DNA of 38,264 nucleotides from an uncultured Clostridia bacterium (GTDB taxonomy: Bacteria > Bacillota > Clostridia > Oscillospirales > Oscillospiraceae). Shown in pieces: positions 15,409-22,539 of the stretch. The stretch is taken from contig CANPBB010000013.1 of assembly GCA_947572235.1 (NCBI GenBank), positions 1 through 38,264 of the forward strand. Direction: 5' to 3'. Made by a program: the position numbers and the translations under genes. A model generated the notes under the pieces. It searched no databases, was not told where the DNA came from, and worked only from the letters and a program-made list of their open reading frames with translations. Position 1 is the first letter of the stretch. The number at the start of each line of letters is the position of its first letter.

Positions 15409-15997
15409 CTCCTCCTCTCTCCGCCGGACAGTCCCCAGTCTCCGTCACAGTCCCCTCCGCCGGCTGCTCCACGCCATTCCAATCCACCTCCTTGGAACCG
15501 CTGACCTCCACAAAACACATCGCCGCCACATCGTACCTCCAGTGTTCCACCAAAAAACAGCGGTTCATACACGCCTCATAGTACGCAGCTCTCTGTCTCC
15601 ACCGCTTCTCAGGAAACACAGGATACAGCAGGCGCAGCTCATACTCCATCCAAAACTTTCTGGTATCACAAATGGCATCATATTGGTACCGCCCATTCTC
15701 CCGATAGATCCAAGCCCCCTGCTCAACATGATCCCGAACAAACCGCCATCGCTTCTCCTCCTCGCTCCGGCTGCGCAGCTCCATCGCTTGTGCAACCTCC
15801 CGCACCGCCTGTCCAAAGAGCCACAGTCGAAGGTCCTCCTCATCCGCCCCTTCATACTCCAGCCTGTCCGGCCCCCGCTCGCCGTAGGCCCAGAACTGCA
15901 ATCCCAAGAGATACCCGCCCCGATGCGGTACGGCGCTGGCAATGATGTCCTCCGGTATCCCCTCCGGCAGCTGTGCTCTGATCCAATCTTCGTACAA
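15383..15997 (-). CDS. Imm63-like immunity protein
   Basis: About 204 residues, soluble. A central stretch with acidic DEEDLRLWLFGQAVREVAQA followed by ELRSR, and a second part with ICDTRKFWMEYELRLLYPVF then AAYYEACMNRCFLVEHWRYD, resemble the Imm63 family of polymorphic-toxin immunity proteins, which neutralise a cognate secreted toxin in the cytoplasm. The start is uncertain: a TTG at 15997 follows AGAGGGGG by seven bases; the longest frame begins with a TTG at 16036 lacking a site. A run of seven T immediately before 15997 could itself hide an indel. The end overlaps the putative true start of the next gene. No toxin gene is in the window. Confidence 0.6.
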   Translation of the reverse strand: MYEDWIRAQLPEGIPEDIIASAVPHRGGYLLGLQFWAYGERGPDRLEYEGADEEDLRLWLFGQAVREVAQAMELRSRSEEEKRWRFVRDHVEQGAWIYRENGRYQYDAICDTRKFWMEYELRLLYPVFPEKRWRQRAAYYEACMNRCFLVEHWRYDVAAMCFVEVSGSKEVDWNGVEQPAEGTVTETGDCPAERGGDGPLCAVL

Positions 15998-16039
15998 AAA
16001 AACGCCCCCTCTCGGTTTTGTCAAAAACCCCAACAAAAT

Positions 16040-16342
16040 TCACCAAATTCCCAATATATCGAAATCTATACAGTCAAAACCGCAGATATCGCCCCAATCT
16101 CTCTCCAAAACAATGCCGTCTATCTGCTCCGCCCGGTACAGTGCATCTATCGACACAAAGCACCGCTCTCCCCCCTGCCCCCCTATCCCGCATCTCTGAA
16201 AGGAGCAATGGTCATCAAAAATGCTGATCATATATTCACAGGGTCTGCCCGCAAATTTCAGTCTCAGCTCCGCCTCACATTGAAATCGCTCTATACATTG
16301 CAGCAACAGCTCTTTGATCTTCTCAAAGGTATACCTTGGCAT
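16040..16342 (-). CDS. Uncharacterised protein, first gene of immunity-like cluster
   Basis: 100 residues, soluble, mixed alpha/beta. It starts MPRYTFEKIKELLLQCIERF and contains CEYMISIFDDHCSFQRC and a closing DWGDICGFDCIDFDILGIW; eight cysteines are notable for a cytoplasmic protein. No family is recognised. AGGAG precedes the ATG at 16342. It is the promoter-proximal gene of five leftward genes with gaps of only a few bases or overlaps, behind a consensus promoter. Confidence 0.6.
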   Translation of the reverse strand: MPRYTFEKIKELLLQCIERFQCEAELRLKFAGRPCEYMISIFDDHCSFQRCGIGGQGGERCFVSIDALYRAEQIDGIVLERDWGDICGFDCIDFDILGIW

Positions 16343-16380
16343 CTCCTGCTTCCTCCGCACATGCCATCATCTTTTTTCCC

Positions 16381-16409
16381 ATTATAGCCTCATTCCCCCA
16401 TTTCCGCAA
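16381..16409 (-). promoter_or_regulatory. Sigma-A promoter of the immunity-like cluster
   Basis: On the minus strand, TTGCGG (16409-16404), 17 bp, TATAAT (16386-16381). It lies between the spoIIA terminator and the first gene of the cluster, about 39 bp from its ATG. Confidence 0.78.
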
Positions 16410-16419
16410 GCCGCCAAAA

Positions 16420-16457
16420 CAGAGCCCCAACAGCCTTTTCAGGCTGTTGGGGCTCTG
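16420..16457 (-). terminator. Terminator of the spoIIA-sigF operon
   Basis: A 17-bp perfect stem (16457-16441 with 16436-16420, four-base loop) followed on the minus strand by TTTTGG. It ends leftward transcription from sigF. Confidence 0.82.
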
Positions 16458-16529
16458 CTGTTTGTGCAGGAATCCCTCATATCTGCCGCCGGAAGCCGCA
16501 TTTTGGGGAAAATTTCCCTCTCAAAATTT

Positions 16530-16546
16530 GGAAATCCGCGGATATC
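16530..16546. repeat. GAAATC-GC-GGATATC palindrome (copy of the short family)
   Basis: GGAAATCCGCGGATATC, a variant of the palindrome seen at 7098, 9127 and 22435, here between sigF and its terminator. Confidence 0.4.
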
Positions 16547-16566
16547 AAGGAAGGCACCCAAGGGTC

Positions 16567-17271
16567 TCAGTCCTGCAAGGCAAAATCCTTGCGCAGACGC
16601 TCCAAGGCCCGGCGCTCCAGCCGGGACACCTGCACTTGGGACACGGCCAAAATCCGGGCAGTCTGCGCCTGTGTCAGCCCCTTAAAAAATCTGAGCAGAA
16701 TCGTCTTTTTCTCGCTCTCAGGCAGGGTGTCGATGGCACTGCGCAGGGCGATCTTTTCCATCATGGCCTCCTCCCCCTCGCTGCTGCGGAGGGTGGACTC
16801 CAGCGTCAGCCCGTCACTCAGCTCCTGCTGCAAGCTCTCCGGCGGGGCGGCGGCCAGCTCGGCGGCGGCGATCTCCTCAGCGGTAAGCCCGGTCTCCACC
16901 GACAGCTCTGATATTGCCGGCTCCCGGCCCAGCTGATGGCTCAACCGCTCCCGGGCGGCAAAAATATTGAGTGCCTGTTCCCGCAGCCCGCGGCCCACCT
17001 TTACCGCCCCGTCGTCCCGGAGGTAGCGGCGGATCTCCCCGGCAATCTTAGGCACGGCATAGGTGGAGAACTGGGTACCGTAGCTGAGATCAAACCCCCG
17101 TATCGCCTTCAAAAAGCCCATACAGCCCAGCTGGTACAAGTCCTCCGGCTCTGCCCCCCGGCCATAGTAGCGGCGGACGATGCTCCAGATCAGCCCCGTA
17201 TTCTCCCGGACCAGCCGGTCACAGGCATCCTGATCCCCCTGCTGGGCGGCGGCGATAAGTTCTGTATTCAT
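16567..17271 (-). CDS. sigF: Forespore sigma factor F
   Basis: 234 residues, a sigma-70 family factor of sporulation type without region 1. Region 2 is clear (EDLYQLGCMGFLKAIRGFD, then FSTYAVPKIAGEIRRYLRDD), region 3 follows (REPAISELSVETGLT), and region 4 carries the helix-turn-helix LTQAQTARILAVSQVQVSRLE. SigF directs early forespore transcription. The order spoIIAA-spoIIAB-sigF identifies it over the similar SigG. The start at 17271 (MNTELIAAA) overlaps the spoIIAB stop in ATGA; an upstream in-frame extension inside spoIIAB is rejected. Confidence 0.93.
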   Translation of the reverse strand: MNTELIAAAQQGDQDACDRLVRENTGLIWSIVRRYYGRGAEPEDLYQLGCMGFLKAIRGFDLSYGTQFSTYAVPKIAGEIRRYLRDDGAVKVGRGLREQALNIFAARERLSHQLGREPAISELSVETGLTAEEIAAAELAAAPPESLQQELSDGLTLESTLRSSEGEEAMMEKIALRSAIDTLPESEKKTILLRFFKGLTQAQTARILAVSQVQVSRLERRALERLRKDFALQD

Positions 17272-17708
17272 CTTCCGCTCAGGCGCTGAACAATGCGGCG
17301 GCGCATGACCACCTTGGTCCCCTGCCCCTCCTTGGATGTCACCCGCAGGGTATCCATAAAGCTCTCCATAATGGTGAAGCCCATTCCGCTGCGCTCCTCG
17401 CCGCCGGTAGTATAGAGGGGTTCCCGGGCCTTGGCTATATCGGGGATCCCCCGGCCCCAATCCCGGACTGTGACCTCCAGCCCGCCGCCCTCCAGCAGTC
17501 GGGCCTTCACCACGATCCTGCCCAAGGTGTCCGGGTAGGCGTGGACGATGGCGTTGGTCACCGCCTCACTGACGGCGGTCTTGATGTCGCCCAGCTCCTC
17601 CAGCGTGGGGTCCAGTTGGGCGGCAAAGGAGGCCACAGCCATCCGGGCGAAGCCCTCGTTGACACTGCGGCTTGGAAATTCCATGGTTATGTAGTTCTCT
17701 GCTCTCAT
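17268..17708 (-). CDS. spoIIAB: Anti-sigma F factor / serine kinase
   Basis: 146 residues, the usual length. SpoIIAB binds and inhibits SigF, and phosphorylates SpoIIAA with ATP. GHKL ATPase marks are the N box EAVTNAIVHAY, G1 DWGRGIPD and G2 GMGFTIM. FPSRSVNEGFARMAVASF near the N-terminus matches SpoIIAB proteins. AGGAGGG is five bases before the ATG. Ten bases separate it from spoIIAA, and its TGA overlaps sigF, so the inhibitor and its sigma factor are made at coupled rates. Confidence 0.95.
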   Translation of the reverse strand: MRAENYITMEFPSRSVNEGFARMAVASFAAQLDPTLEELGDIKTAVSEAVTNAIVHAYPDTLGRIVVKARLLEGGGLEVTVRDWGRGIPDIAKAREPLYTTGGEERSGMGFTIMESFMDTLRVTSKEGQGTKVVMRRRIVQRLSGR

Positions 17709-17718
17709 GTGCTCCCTC

Positions 17719-18024
17719 CTAAATCAGCTTGACATAGCGCCCCAAGCCGGCTGTCTCCAGCACTTTGGCCGCCTGCTTGGGGATATTCACCACAACCAAA
17801 TTGCCTCCCAGCGCCTCCATCCGCCGCTTGGCCCGCAAAATCACGGCAATGCCGGAGCTGTCCATAAACGTCAGATCCTTGAGATCTATCACCGTCTTCC
17901 GGGGTAGCTCCTGTTCCATCAGGCGGTCCACCTGCTCCATAAGCCCCCGAGCGCCATGGTGGTCCAGCTCCCCGCCAAGGGAGATTGTCAATGTGCGGTC
18001 AGCCGCTGTTGTTTTGATATCCAT
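17719..18024 (-). CDS. spoIIAA: Anti-sigma F factor antagonist
   Basis: 101 residues of the STAS family. The unphosphorylated protein frees SigF from SpoIIAB in the forespore. The conserved phosphorylation segment LTFMDSSGIAVILRAKR is present, with the target Ser in DSSG near residue 57, as is ISLGGELDHHGA at the N-terminus. The start at 18024 (MDIKTT) is favoured by length; AAAGG lies about ten bases upstream. A long in-frame extension upstream is not protein-like. No consensus SigH promoter could be picked out in the 237 bp upstream. Confidence 0.94.
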   Translation of the reverse strand: MDIKTTAADRTLTISLGGELDHHGARGLMEQVDRLMEQELPRKTVIDLKDLTFMDSSGIAVILRAKRRMEALGGNLVVVNIPKQAAKVLETAGLGRYVKLI

Positions 18025-18199
18025 CCAGTCACGACCTTTCTTTCGAGGTGCAGCGCCTCTCCTTATAGTGAAGTATAGCTTGTCCGATGGGGGATTTTTG
18101 TCGAAGAATAGAAGAAGGGGTGGTTTTTTTCTGAGGAACCGCGTACCCCAGTGCCCCGCAGCCGCGAAACCGCACCACAGCATAAAAAACCCATCCCCC

Positions 18200-18231
18200 T
18201 GCAACCAATTCCCCCTTTCCCCGTCTATAAT
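18200..18231 (+). promoter_or_regulatory. ECF-type promoter before the sigma-factor gene
   Basis: TGCAAC (18200-18205), 16 bp, CGTC (18222-18225), followed by TATAAT (18226-18231). The TGaAAC-N16-CGTC layout is that of ECF sigma promoters and suggests autoregulation; the TATAAT could serve SigA as well. Confidence 0.5.
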
Positions 18232-18261
18232 AGTGAAAGCTTTCAGTTAAGGAGCTCCCTC

Positions 18262-18816
18262 ATGGACGACAAAGACATCATCGCCCTCTTCTGGGCCCGA
18301 GCCGAGGAGGCCATCACCCAGACCGCAAAAAAGTATGCAAACTACTGCCATACCATCATCAGCCGCATCCTCCCCTCCCCGGAGGATATAGAGGAGTGTT
18401 TAAACGACACCTACTTGGGCGCGTGGAACGCCATGCCGCCTCAGCGGCCAGCGGTACTGCCGCCCCTTCTGGGTCGGATCGCCCGGAACGCGGCTCTGGA
18501 CCGGTACGACTACAGCCGGGCCAAAAAGCGCAGCGCCGCCTTTGAGATGGTTTTGGATGAGCTGAACGACTGCACAGGCGGCGACGCCACCCAGTCGGCG
18601 GTGGACTGCGTCCTTCTGGGGGAGGCTATCGGCCGCTTCCTATCCCATCTGTCCCCGGTACAGCGGCAGGTATTCCTGCGACGCTACTGGTACTGCGACA
18701 GCTTGGAGGAGATCGCCGCGCGGTACGGCTTCACCGTCTCCAAGGTAAAATCCATGCTCCACCGCAGCCGCCGGGGACTGAAAGAGTATTTGATTAAGGA
18801 GGGATATTCCCTATGA
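18262..18816 (+). CDS. ECF-like RNA polymerase sigma factor
   Basis: 184 residues. Region 2 runs through ITQTAKKYANYCHTIISRIL and SPEDIEECLNDTYLGAWNAM; region 4 is FLSHLSPVQRQVFLRRYWY followed by SLEEIAARYGFTVSKVKSML. This is a clostridial sigma-70 family member of the ECF type. AAGGAG lies seven bases before the ATG. Its stop overlaps the next gene by four bases (ATGA), the usual pattern with a cognate membrane anti-sigma protein. An ECF-type promoter motif directly upstream suggests that it transcribes its own operon. Confidence 0.9.
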   Translation: MDDKDIIALFWARAEEAITQTAKKYANYCHTIISRILPSPEDIEECLNDTYLGAWNAMPPQRPAVLPPLLGRIARNAALDRYDYSRAKKRSAAFEMVLDELNDCTGGDATQSAVDCVLLGEAIGRFLSHLSPVQRQVFLRRYWYCDSLEEIAARYGFTVSKVKSMLHRSRRGLKEYLIKEGYSL

Positions 18817-19682
18817 AAAAAGAAGATTTTTTCCGCGCCATCGGAGAGGTGGACGACGCCCAAGTGCTGGAGGCGAACCAGCCGCCGGCAAAGCGCCGTC
18901 GCCTCCTTCCCCGCCTCGCCCCGCTGGCCGCCTGCCTGCTCCTGCTCATCGGCGCGGCGGCAGCTTGGCCCCGCCTGTACCCGCCGGTGAGGACTCCTCT
19001 CCCACAGAGCGGCCAGACCCAGCCGGCGCTTCCGCAGGGGGATCAAGAGCCCGTCAGCTCCGACGGTGTCGGTCCGAAACAGGACGCCCCCACTTACTCC
19101 TACGGCGTGACCATCACCCCCTTCGACCCCGAGGGCCAGCGCCGTGAGGACCAAAAGGGCACAGCGGAGGATGTGGCCTCCTCCGCCTCCATGGACTTGG
19201 CATGGCGCACTCCGGAGGAGCTTCTGGCTTGGGACACCTATATCTTCCGGGGCACGGTGGAGGCCATGGAATACTACACGGTGGACGCCATCGGCTCCTT
19301 AGGGGGCTGGTTCACCGTGGCGGAGGTCCGGATCTCAGAAATCCTCCGGGGTGACCTGACCGTCGGCGACACCTGCCGGGTGCTGCTGCCGGTGGTGCGG
19401 GGCTGCTTCTCCACCTCCATAGCCGGAGCCTTGGAGGACATCGAGGTGGGCAGCGAGGCCATCTTCATGCCCCGCCCCGCCACCCCGGAAACCGGCGTGC
19501 AGGAGGACAGCCGCTACTTCTGCTACGCCGACGCAGCCGACGCCTACTTCAGCGAGGGCATCCGTTTTATCTTCCTCCAGACCGAGGACGGCCTCCGGTT
19601 TGAACGGAACGTCTATGAGGATATCCGGGACGCCCAGACCTTGGACGAGGTGGCGGTGTATATCAGGGAAATGCTGGATTAA
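18813..19682 (+). CDS. Membrane-anchored partner of the ECF sigma factor (putative anti-sigma)
   Basis: 289 residues. The N-terminal ~30 residues (MKKEDFFRAIGEVDDAQVLE) resemble the short sigma-binding segment of clostridial anti-sigma proteins; a single helix follows at about 35-50, then a Pro/Gln-rich linker and an outer domain with FRGTVEAMEYYTVD, FTVAEVRISEILRGDL and a closing RFIFLQTEDGL. No zinc-binding HxxxCxxC motif is present. Role as anti-sigma factor is inferred from the overlap with the sigma gene and the topology; the outer domain is unrecognised and presumably senses an envelope signal. Confidence 0.7.
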   Translation: MKKEDFFRAIGEVDDAQVLEANQPPAKRRRLLPRLAPLAACLLLLIGAAAAWPRLYPPVRTPLPQSGQTQPALPQGDQEPVSSDGVGPKQDAPTYSYGVTITPFDPEGQRREDQKGTAEDVASSASMDLAWRTPEELLAWDTYIFRGTVEAMEYYTVDAIGSLGGWFTVAEVRISEILRGDLTVGDTCRVLLPVVRGCFSTSIAGALEDIEVGSEAIFMPRPATPETGVQEDSRYFCYADAADAYFSEGIRFIFLQTEDGLRFERNVYEDIRDAQTLDEVAVYIREMLD

Positions 19683-19690
19683 ACGCCAAC

Positions 19691-19718
19691 CAGCGCCGGA
19701 GCAAATGCTCCGGCGCTG
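19691..19718 (+). terminator. Hairpin after the sigma operon (weak terminator)
   Basis: A perfect 12-bp GC-rich stem (19691-19702 with 19707-19718, AAAT loop) lies nine bases after the stop codon. No T run follows, so termination strength is uncertain. Confidence 0.5.
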
Positions 19719-19795
19719 AAATATGTCACGGGGAAATTTTCTTGAATTGACAGCCACTCGGTGTTCCGATTGTCTCTCCCATACATAAAAGGTTA

Positions 19796-19824
19796 TTGAA
19801 GCAAATATAGACATCTGCTATTAT
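19796..19824 (+). promoter_or_regulatory. Sigma-A promoter for the orphan immunity-like gene
   Basis: TTGAAG (19796-19801), 17 bp, TATTAT (19819-19824) with extended TGC; about 57 bp before the ATG at 19881. Confidence 0.7.
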
Positions 19825-19880
19825 TGGTATCAGCAGATAAAACATTCAGCAGGGACAACATCCGAGGAGCGGCATAACAT

Positions 19881-20723
19881 ATGAAACGGCCAGATGACAC
19901 GATACTATTTGGAATAAGAAAAGGGATGGCATTTTATTTTAACGATGTAATAGAGAAAGAGCATATGAAAGAAATTGTCCGTATACTGGTAGATCTGACC
20001 AGCGTAACCTTTACGGGCAAACAGGCCCAAGGCGAACCGAAAATCCGGCTGGTGCGCGGAGGATGGGAACGGGTCTTTGATGCCGCATTTAGGCATTCTA
20101 CCTTTGAGAATTCGAATGTATTGATGCTCACCGATGGAACAAAGGACGCTTTGCAAACAACGCAAATATATATGAACCTTTGGAACCCATGCAGGTCTGC
20201 CAGCTGTATACTGGTAAACTGTGTGGCAGACATTAGCTGGGAGGCAATCATCGCCTTTATCCAAGCCGTAAGCGGCATTCTTCATCTGCAATATGTCAGT
20301 GCTGGGTATGATGTTGTCAGCAACGATTTTTGGTATCCACGCAGCGCAGCATACAGCTTAAAGTTTCTGCAAACTATCAAATATGCAAACAGCAAGTGGA
20401 CAGAATGGTTCTATCTTGGCTCTGTTGTAAACAAAGCCATATATGGCCCCAATGTGATCCAATTTCTATCTGACAGTCTATGGGAGCCTGTAAAACAAAC
20501 AGTCCGCCAGTGTGGTTTCACCTGTACACCATTAAACACCGGGGTAATGTTGGACATATTGGATCATAAGGACGGCAAACTGCTTGAGCCAAGAAAGGAT
20601 CAGCTGCTTGACAGGCTTTCAAGGTTGTACCAAGCGCTAAATCCCATCATAGTACCAGCTGTGAAGCCTATGTTCCTAAAGGAAAATGAGTGGTCCCTTT
20701 GGCAGCAACGATTTGCATTTTAA
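19881..20723 (+). CDS. Putative type VI-like immunity protein (DUF3396-like)
   Basis: 280 residues, soluble. The order of motifs (YFNDVIEKEHMKEIVRILVD; FRHSTFENSNVLML; SGYD-like VSAGYDVVSND; RSAAYSLKFLQTIKYANSKW) and the ending LKENEWSLWQQRFAF resemble DUF3396 proteins, some of which protect against type VI effectors; the match is moderate. Codon use is AT-richer than all neighbours (many AAA, ATA, TAT codons), a sign of recent acquisition. The gene stands alone with its own promoter and terminator, and no toxin is next to it. GAGGAG lies about eleven bases before the ATG. Confidence 0.6.
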   Translation: MKRPDDTILFGIRKGMAFYFNDVIEKEHMKEIVRILVDLTSVTFTGKQAQGEPKIRLVRGGWERVFDAAFRHSTFENSNVLMLTDGTKDALQTTQIYMNLWNPCRSASCILVNCVADISWEAIIAFIQAVSGILHLQYVSAGYDVVSNDFWYPRSAAYSLKFLQTIKYANSKWTEWFYLGSVVNKAIYGPNVIQFLSDSLWEPVKQTVRQCGFTCTPLNTGVMLDILDHKDGKLLEPRKDQLLDRLSRLYQALNPIIVPAVKPMFLKENEWSLWQQRFAF

Positions 20724-20768
20724 TGGATATCCGGCAGGCGGCCCCATACAACCAAATCCCCCCGCCTT

Positions 20769-20806
20769 AAAACGCCCTTACCCAGCCCCTTGGGTAAGGG
20801 CGTTTT
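20769..20806. terminator. Bidirectional terminator, 15-bp perfect stem
   Basis: 20769-20783 pairs exactly with 20792-20806; A4 and T4 ends provide U tracts both ways. It serves the converging immunity-like and AI-2E-family genes. Confidence 0.9.
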
Positions 20807-20817
20807 CATCCCCGCTC

Positions 20818-21873
20818 TCACTTCCAAATCCTAACCGCCCCAAAATCCTGCAATTGCTTAACAAACATCATCACCACCGGCGCAAGCAGCATCCCCCCCA
20901 CCCCGAACAGCCGAAACCCTAAATACATGGCCATCAATGCTGCCAGCGGCGGCAGCCCAGCCTGTGCCGCCACCAGCCGGGGCTCCAGCAGATTTCTGAC
21001 CAGCAAAATCAGCGCGTACAGCGCCAGCAGCGCCGCCCCCCGAGGCACGCTGCCCAGCAGCAGCTGATAGACGCTCCAAGGCACCAGCACGGTCCCTGTC
21101 CCCAGCACCGGCAGAGCATCCACAATGGCCACCAGCACCGCCGTCAAAAGGGCATAGTCCACCCCCAGATACCAAAATCCCAGCAGCAGCATAACAAAGG
21201 TCGCCAGACACAGGATACTCTCCGCCTTCAGCCACCGCCAGAAGGTGGTGCGCAGGCATCCGGCCACCCCCTGAAACCGCTGCCGGGCCTTGGGCGTGAT
21301 CTGACGGCGAATGAAGGTCAAAATCTCCGGATAGGACACGGTGGTAAAAAATACCGCCATCACCGTGGTAAAAAGAAACAGCACGATCTGGGGCAGGCGC
21401 TTCATCAGTCCGGAGAGCCACCCCAGCGCCGCCATGGACAACTCCCCGGCCAGCGCTGTCCCCTCCTCTGAAAGCTGCCGGAGAAGCCGGTCCAAATACT
21501 GCTGCAGCTCCTCCGGGCAGGCGCGGCAGAACCCCTCGTATCGCCGCTCCACCTCATCCAACAGCGCCGGAAGGCCCCGCAGCATCTCCGGCAGGCGCTG
21601 GAGCAGGGACAGCCCCTCCTCTGTCAGGCGCACCGCCGCCGCCCCCAGCCCCACGCCCAAGGTCACAAGGAACAGCGCGGTCAGCGCCGCGGCGGCAAAG
21701 GTGCGGCGAAAGTGCAGGTGTCTTTGACACCAGAGCACCCCCGGCTCCAGCAGCACCGCGAAGGTCAGCGCCAGCAGGAAGGGCAGCAGCGGAAGCAGAA
21801 GAAACCGCCCCACAAGGACAACCACCCCCGTCACGAGGGCAGCGGACAGCCATCTGTTGTGCAATATAGGCAA
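20818..21873 (-). CDS. AI-2E family (YtvI-like) membrane protein
   Basis: 351 residues, about seven to eight membrane helices in the AI-2E exporter pattern: a helical pair near 15-45, a long soluble segment (about 85-145), TVMAVFFTTVSYPEILTFIR near 185, then LGVDYALLTAVLVAIVDALP and GTGTVLVPWSVYQLLLG, and a C-terminal pair around LEPRLVAAQAGLPPLAALMA. In spore-formers some members (YtvI) are sporulation proteins; substrate unknown. The start is a TTG, either 21873 or 21864 (the latter about ten bases from GGAGAGG). It diverges from the ACT-hom-aspartokinase operon. Confidence 0.85.
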   Translation of the reverse strand: MPILHNRWLSAALVTGVVVLVGRFLLLPLLPFLLALTFAVLLEPGVLWCQRHLHFRRTFAAAALTALFLVTLGVGLGAAAVRLTEEGLSLLQRLPEMLRGLPALLDEVERRYEGFCRACPEELQQYLDRLLRQLSEEGTALAGELSMAALGWLSGLMKRLPQIVLFLFTTVMAVFFTTVSYPEILTFIRRQITPKARQRFQGVAGCLRTTFWRWLKAESILCLATFVMLLLGFWYLGVDYALLTAVLVAIVDALPVLGTGTVLVPWSVYQLLLGSVPRGAALLALYALILLVRNLLEPRLVAAQAGLPPLAALMAMYLGFRLFGVGGMLLAPVVMMFVKQLQDFGAVRIWK

Positions 21874-21915
21874 TCCTCCTCTCCAAATCCGTCAAAAACT
21901 GTGGCTTTTTGCCTG

Positions 21916-21944
21916 TTGTAAGTGGGAGACACTTGTGCTACACT
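21916..21944 (+). promoter_or_regulatory. Sigma-A promoter of the ACT-hom operon
   Basis: TTGTAA (21916-21921), 17 bp, TACACT (21939-21944) with an extended TGC; about 43 bp before the ATG at 21987. Confidence 0.7.
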
Positions 21945-21986
21945 GGTAGACATCGAAAACATTTGCCCACAGGAGGTGCACAGCAA

Positions 21987-22427
21987 ATGGGCGGAACAAC
22001 CAAGTTTTACATCGTGGCCGCAGAGGCGCTGCCGGAGGTCTTTATCAAGGTGGCGGAGGCCAAGCGGATGCTTCAGACCGGCGAAGCGGCCACGGTGGGC
22101 GGCGCCACTAAAAGCGTGGGCATCAGCCGCAGCGCGTTTTACAAGTACAAGGACGCGGTGCAGCCATTCAACAACATGCAGTCCGGGCACATCATCACCT
22201 TCTACGCCATGCTCAAGGACAATCCCGGAGTTCTCAGCAGCATTTTATCTATCTTTGCCGCATCCGGCGCGAATATTCTGACCATCAACCAGAGCATTCC
22301 CACCAACGGCTGCGCGGCAGTAACCATCTCGGCGGAGACCTCGGAGATGGAGAGCTCCTTGGACGATCTGATGGCCCGGGCCGCGGCGGCCGGCGGGGTT
22401 GTAAAGTTTGAAATTTTAGCTGGCTAA
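21987..22427 (+). CDS. ACT-domain protein (PheB/UPF0735 type)
   Basis: 146 residues. The N-terminal half has a helix-turn-helix-like stretch (TKSVGISRSAFYKYKDAVQPF), the C-terminal half an ACT domain (ITFYAMLKDNPGVLSSILSIFA, then GANILTINQSIPTNG as a second element). ACT domains bind amino acids; this family is regularly found before homoserine dehydrogenase and is presumed to regulate aspartate-family synthesis. AGGAGG lies ten bases before the ATG; an upstream in-frame extension is not protein-like. First gene of the operon with hom and aspartokinase. Confidence 0.9.
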   Translation: MGGTTKFYIVAAEALPEVFIKVAEAKRMLQTGEAATVGGATKSVGISRSAFYKYKDAVQPFNNMQSGHIITFYAMLKDNPGVLSSILSIFAASGANILTINQSIPTNGCAAVTISAETSEMESSLDDLMARAAAAGGVVKFEILAG

Positions 22428-22434
22428 CATTTCT

Positions 22435-22460
22435 CATTGGAAATCTGTGGATTTCCAATG
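22435..22460. repeat. Short palindrome, GAAATCTG-GGATTTC family (copy with long arms)
   Basis: CATTGGAAATC and GATTTCCAATG are perfect 11-base arms around TGTG, just after the ACT gene. Same core as the palindromes at 7098 and 9127. Confidence 0.6.
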
Positions 22461-22539
22461 CTGCTTACTATTCTATTACACACATCGCCTAAAAATTATG
22501 GCCGGATTTTACCGGGAGAGATTGGAAGGAGAACATATT

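Noticed and set aside
13271-21877. A 16-bp exact repeat (CAATATAGGCAATCCT at 13271 and 21862)
   Set aside because: A single shared 16-mer is close to chance expectation in 38 kb, the flanks differ, and the second copy is part of a gene start.
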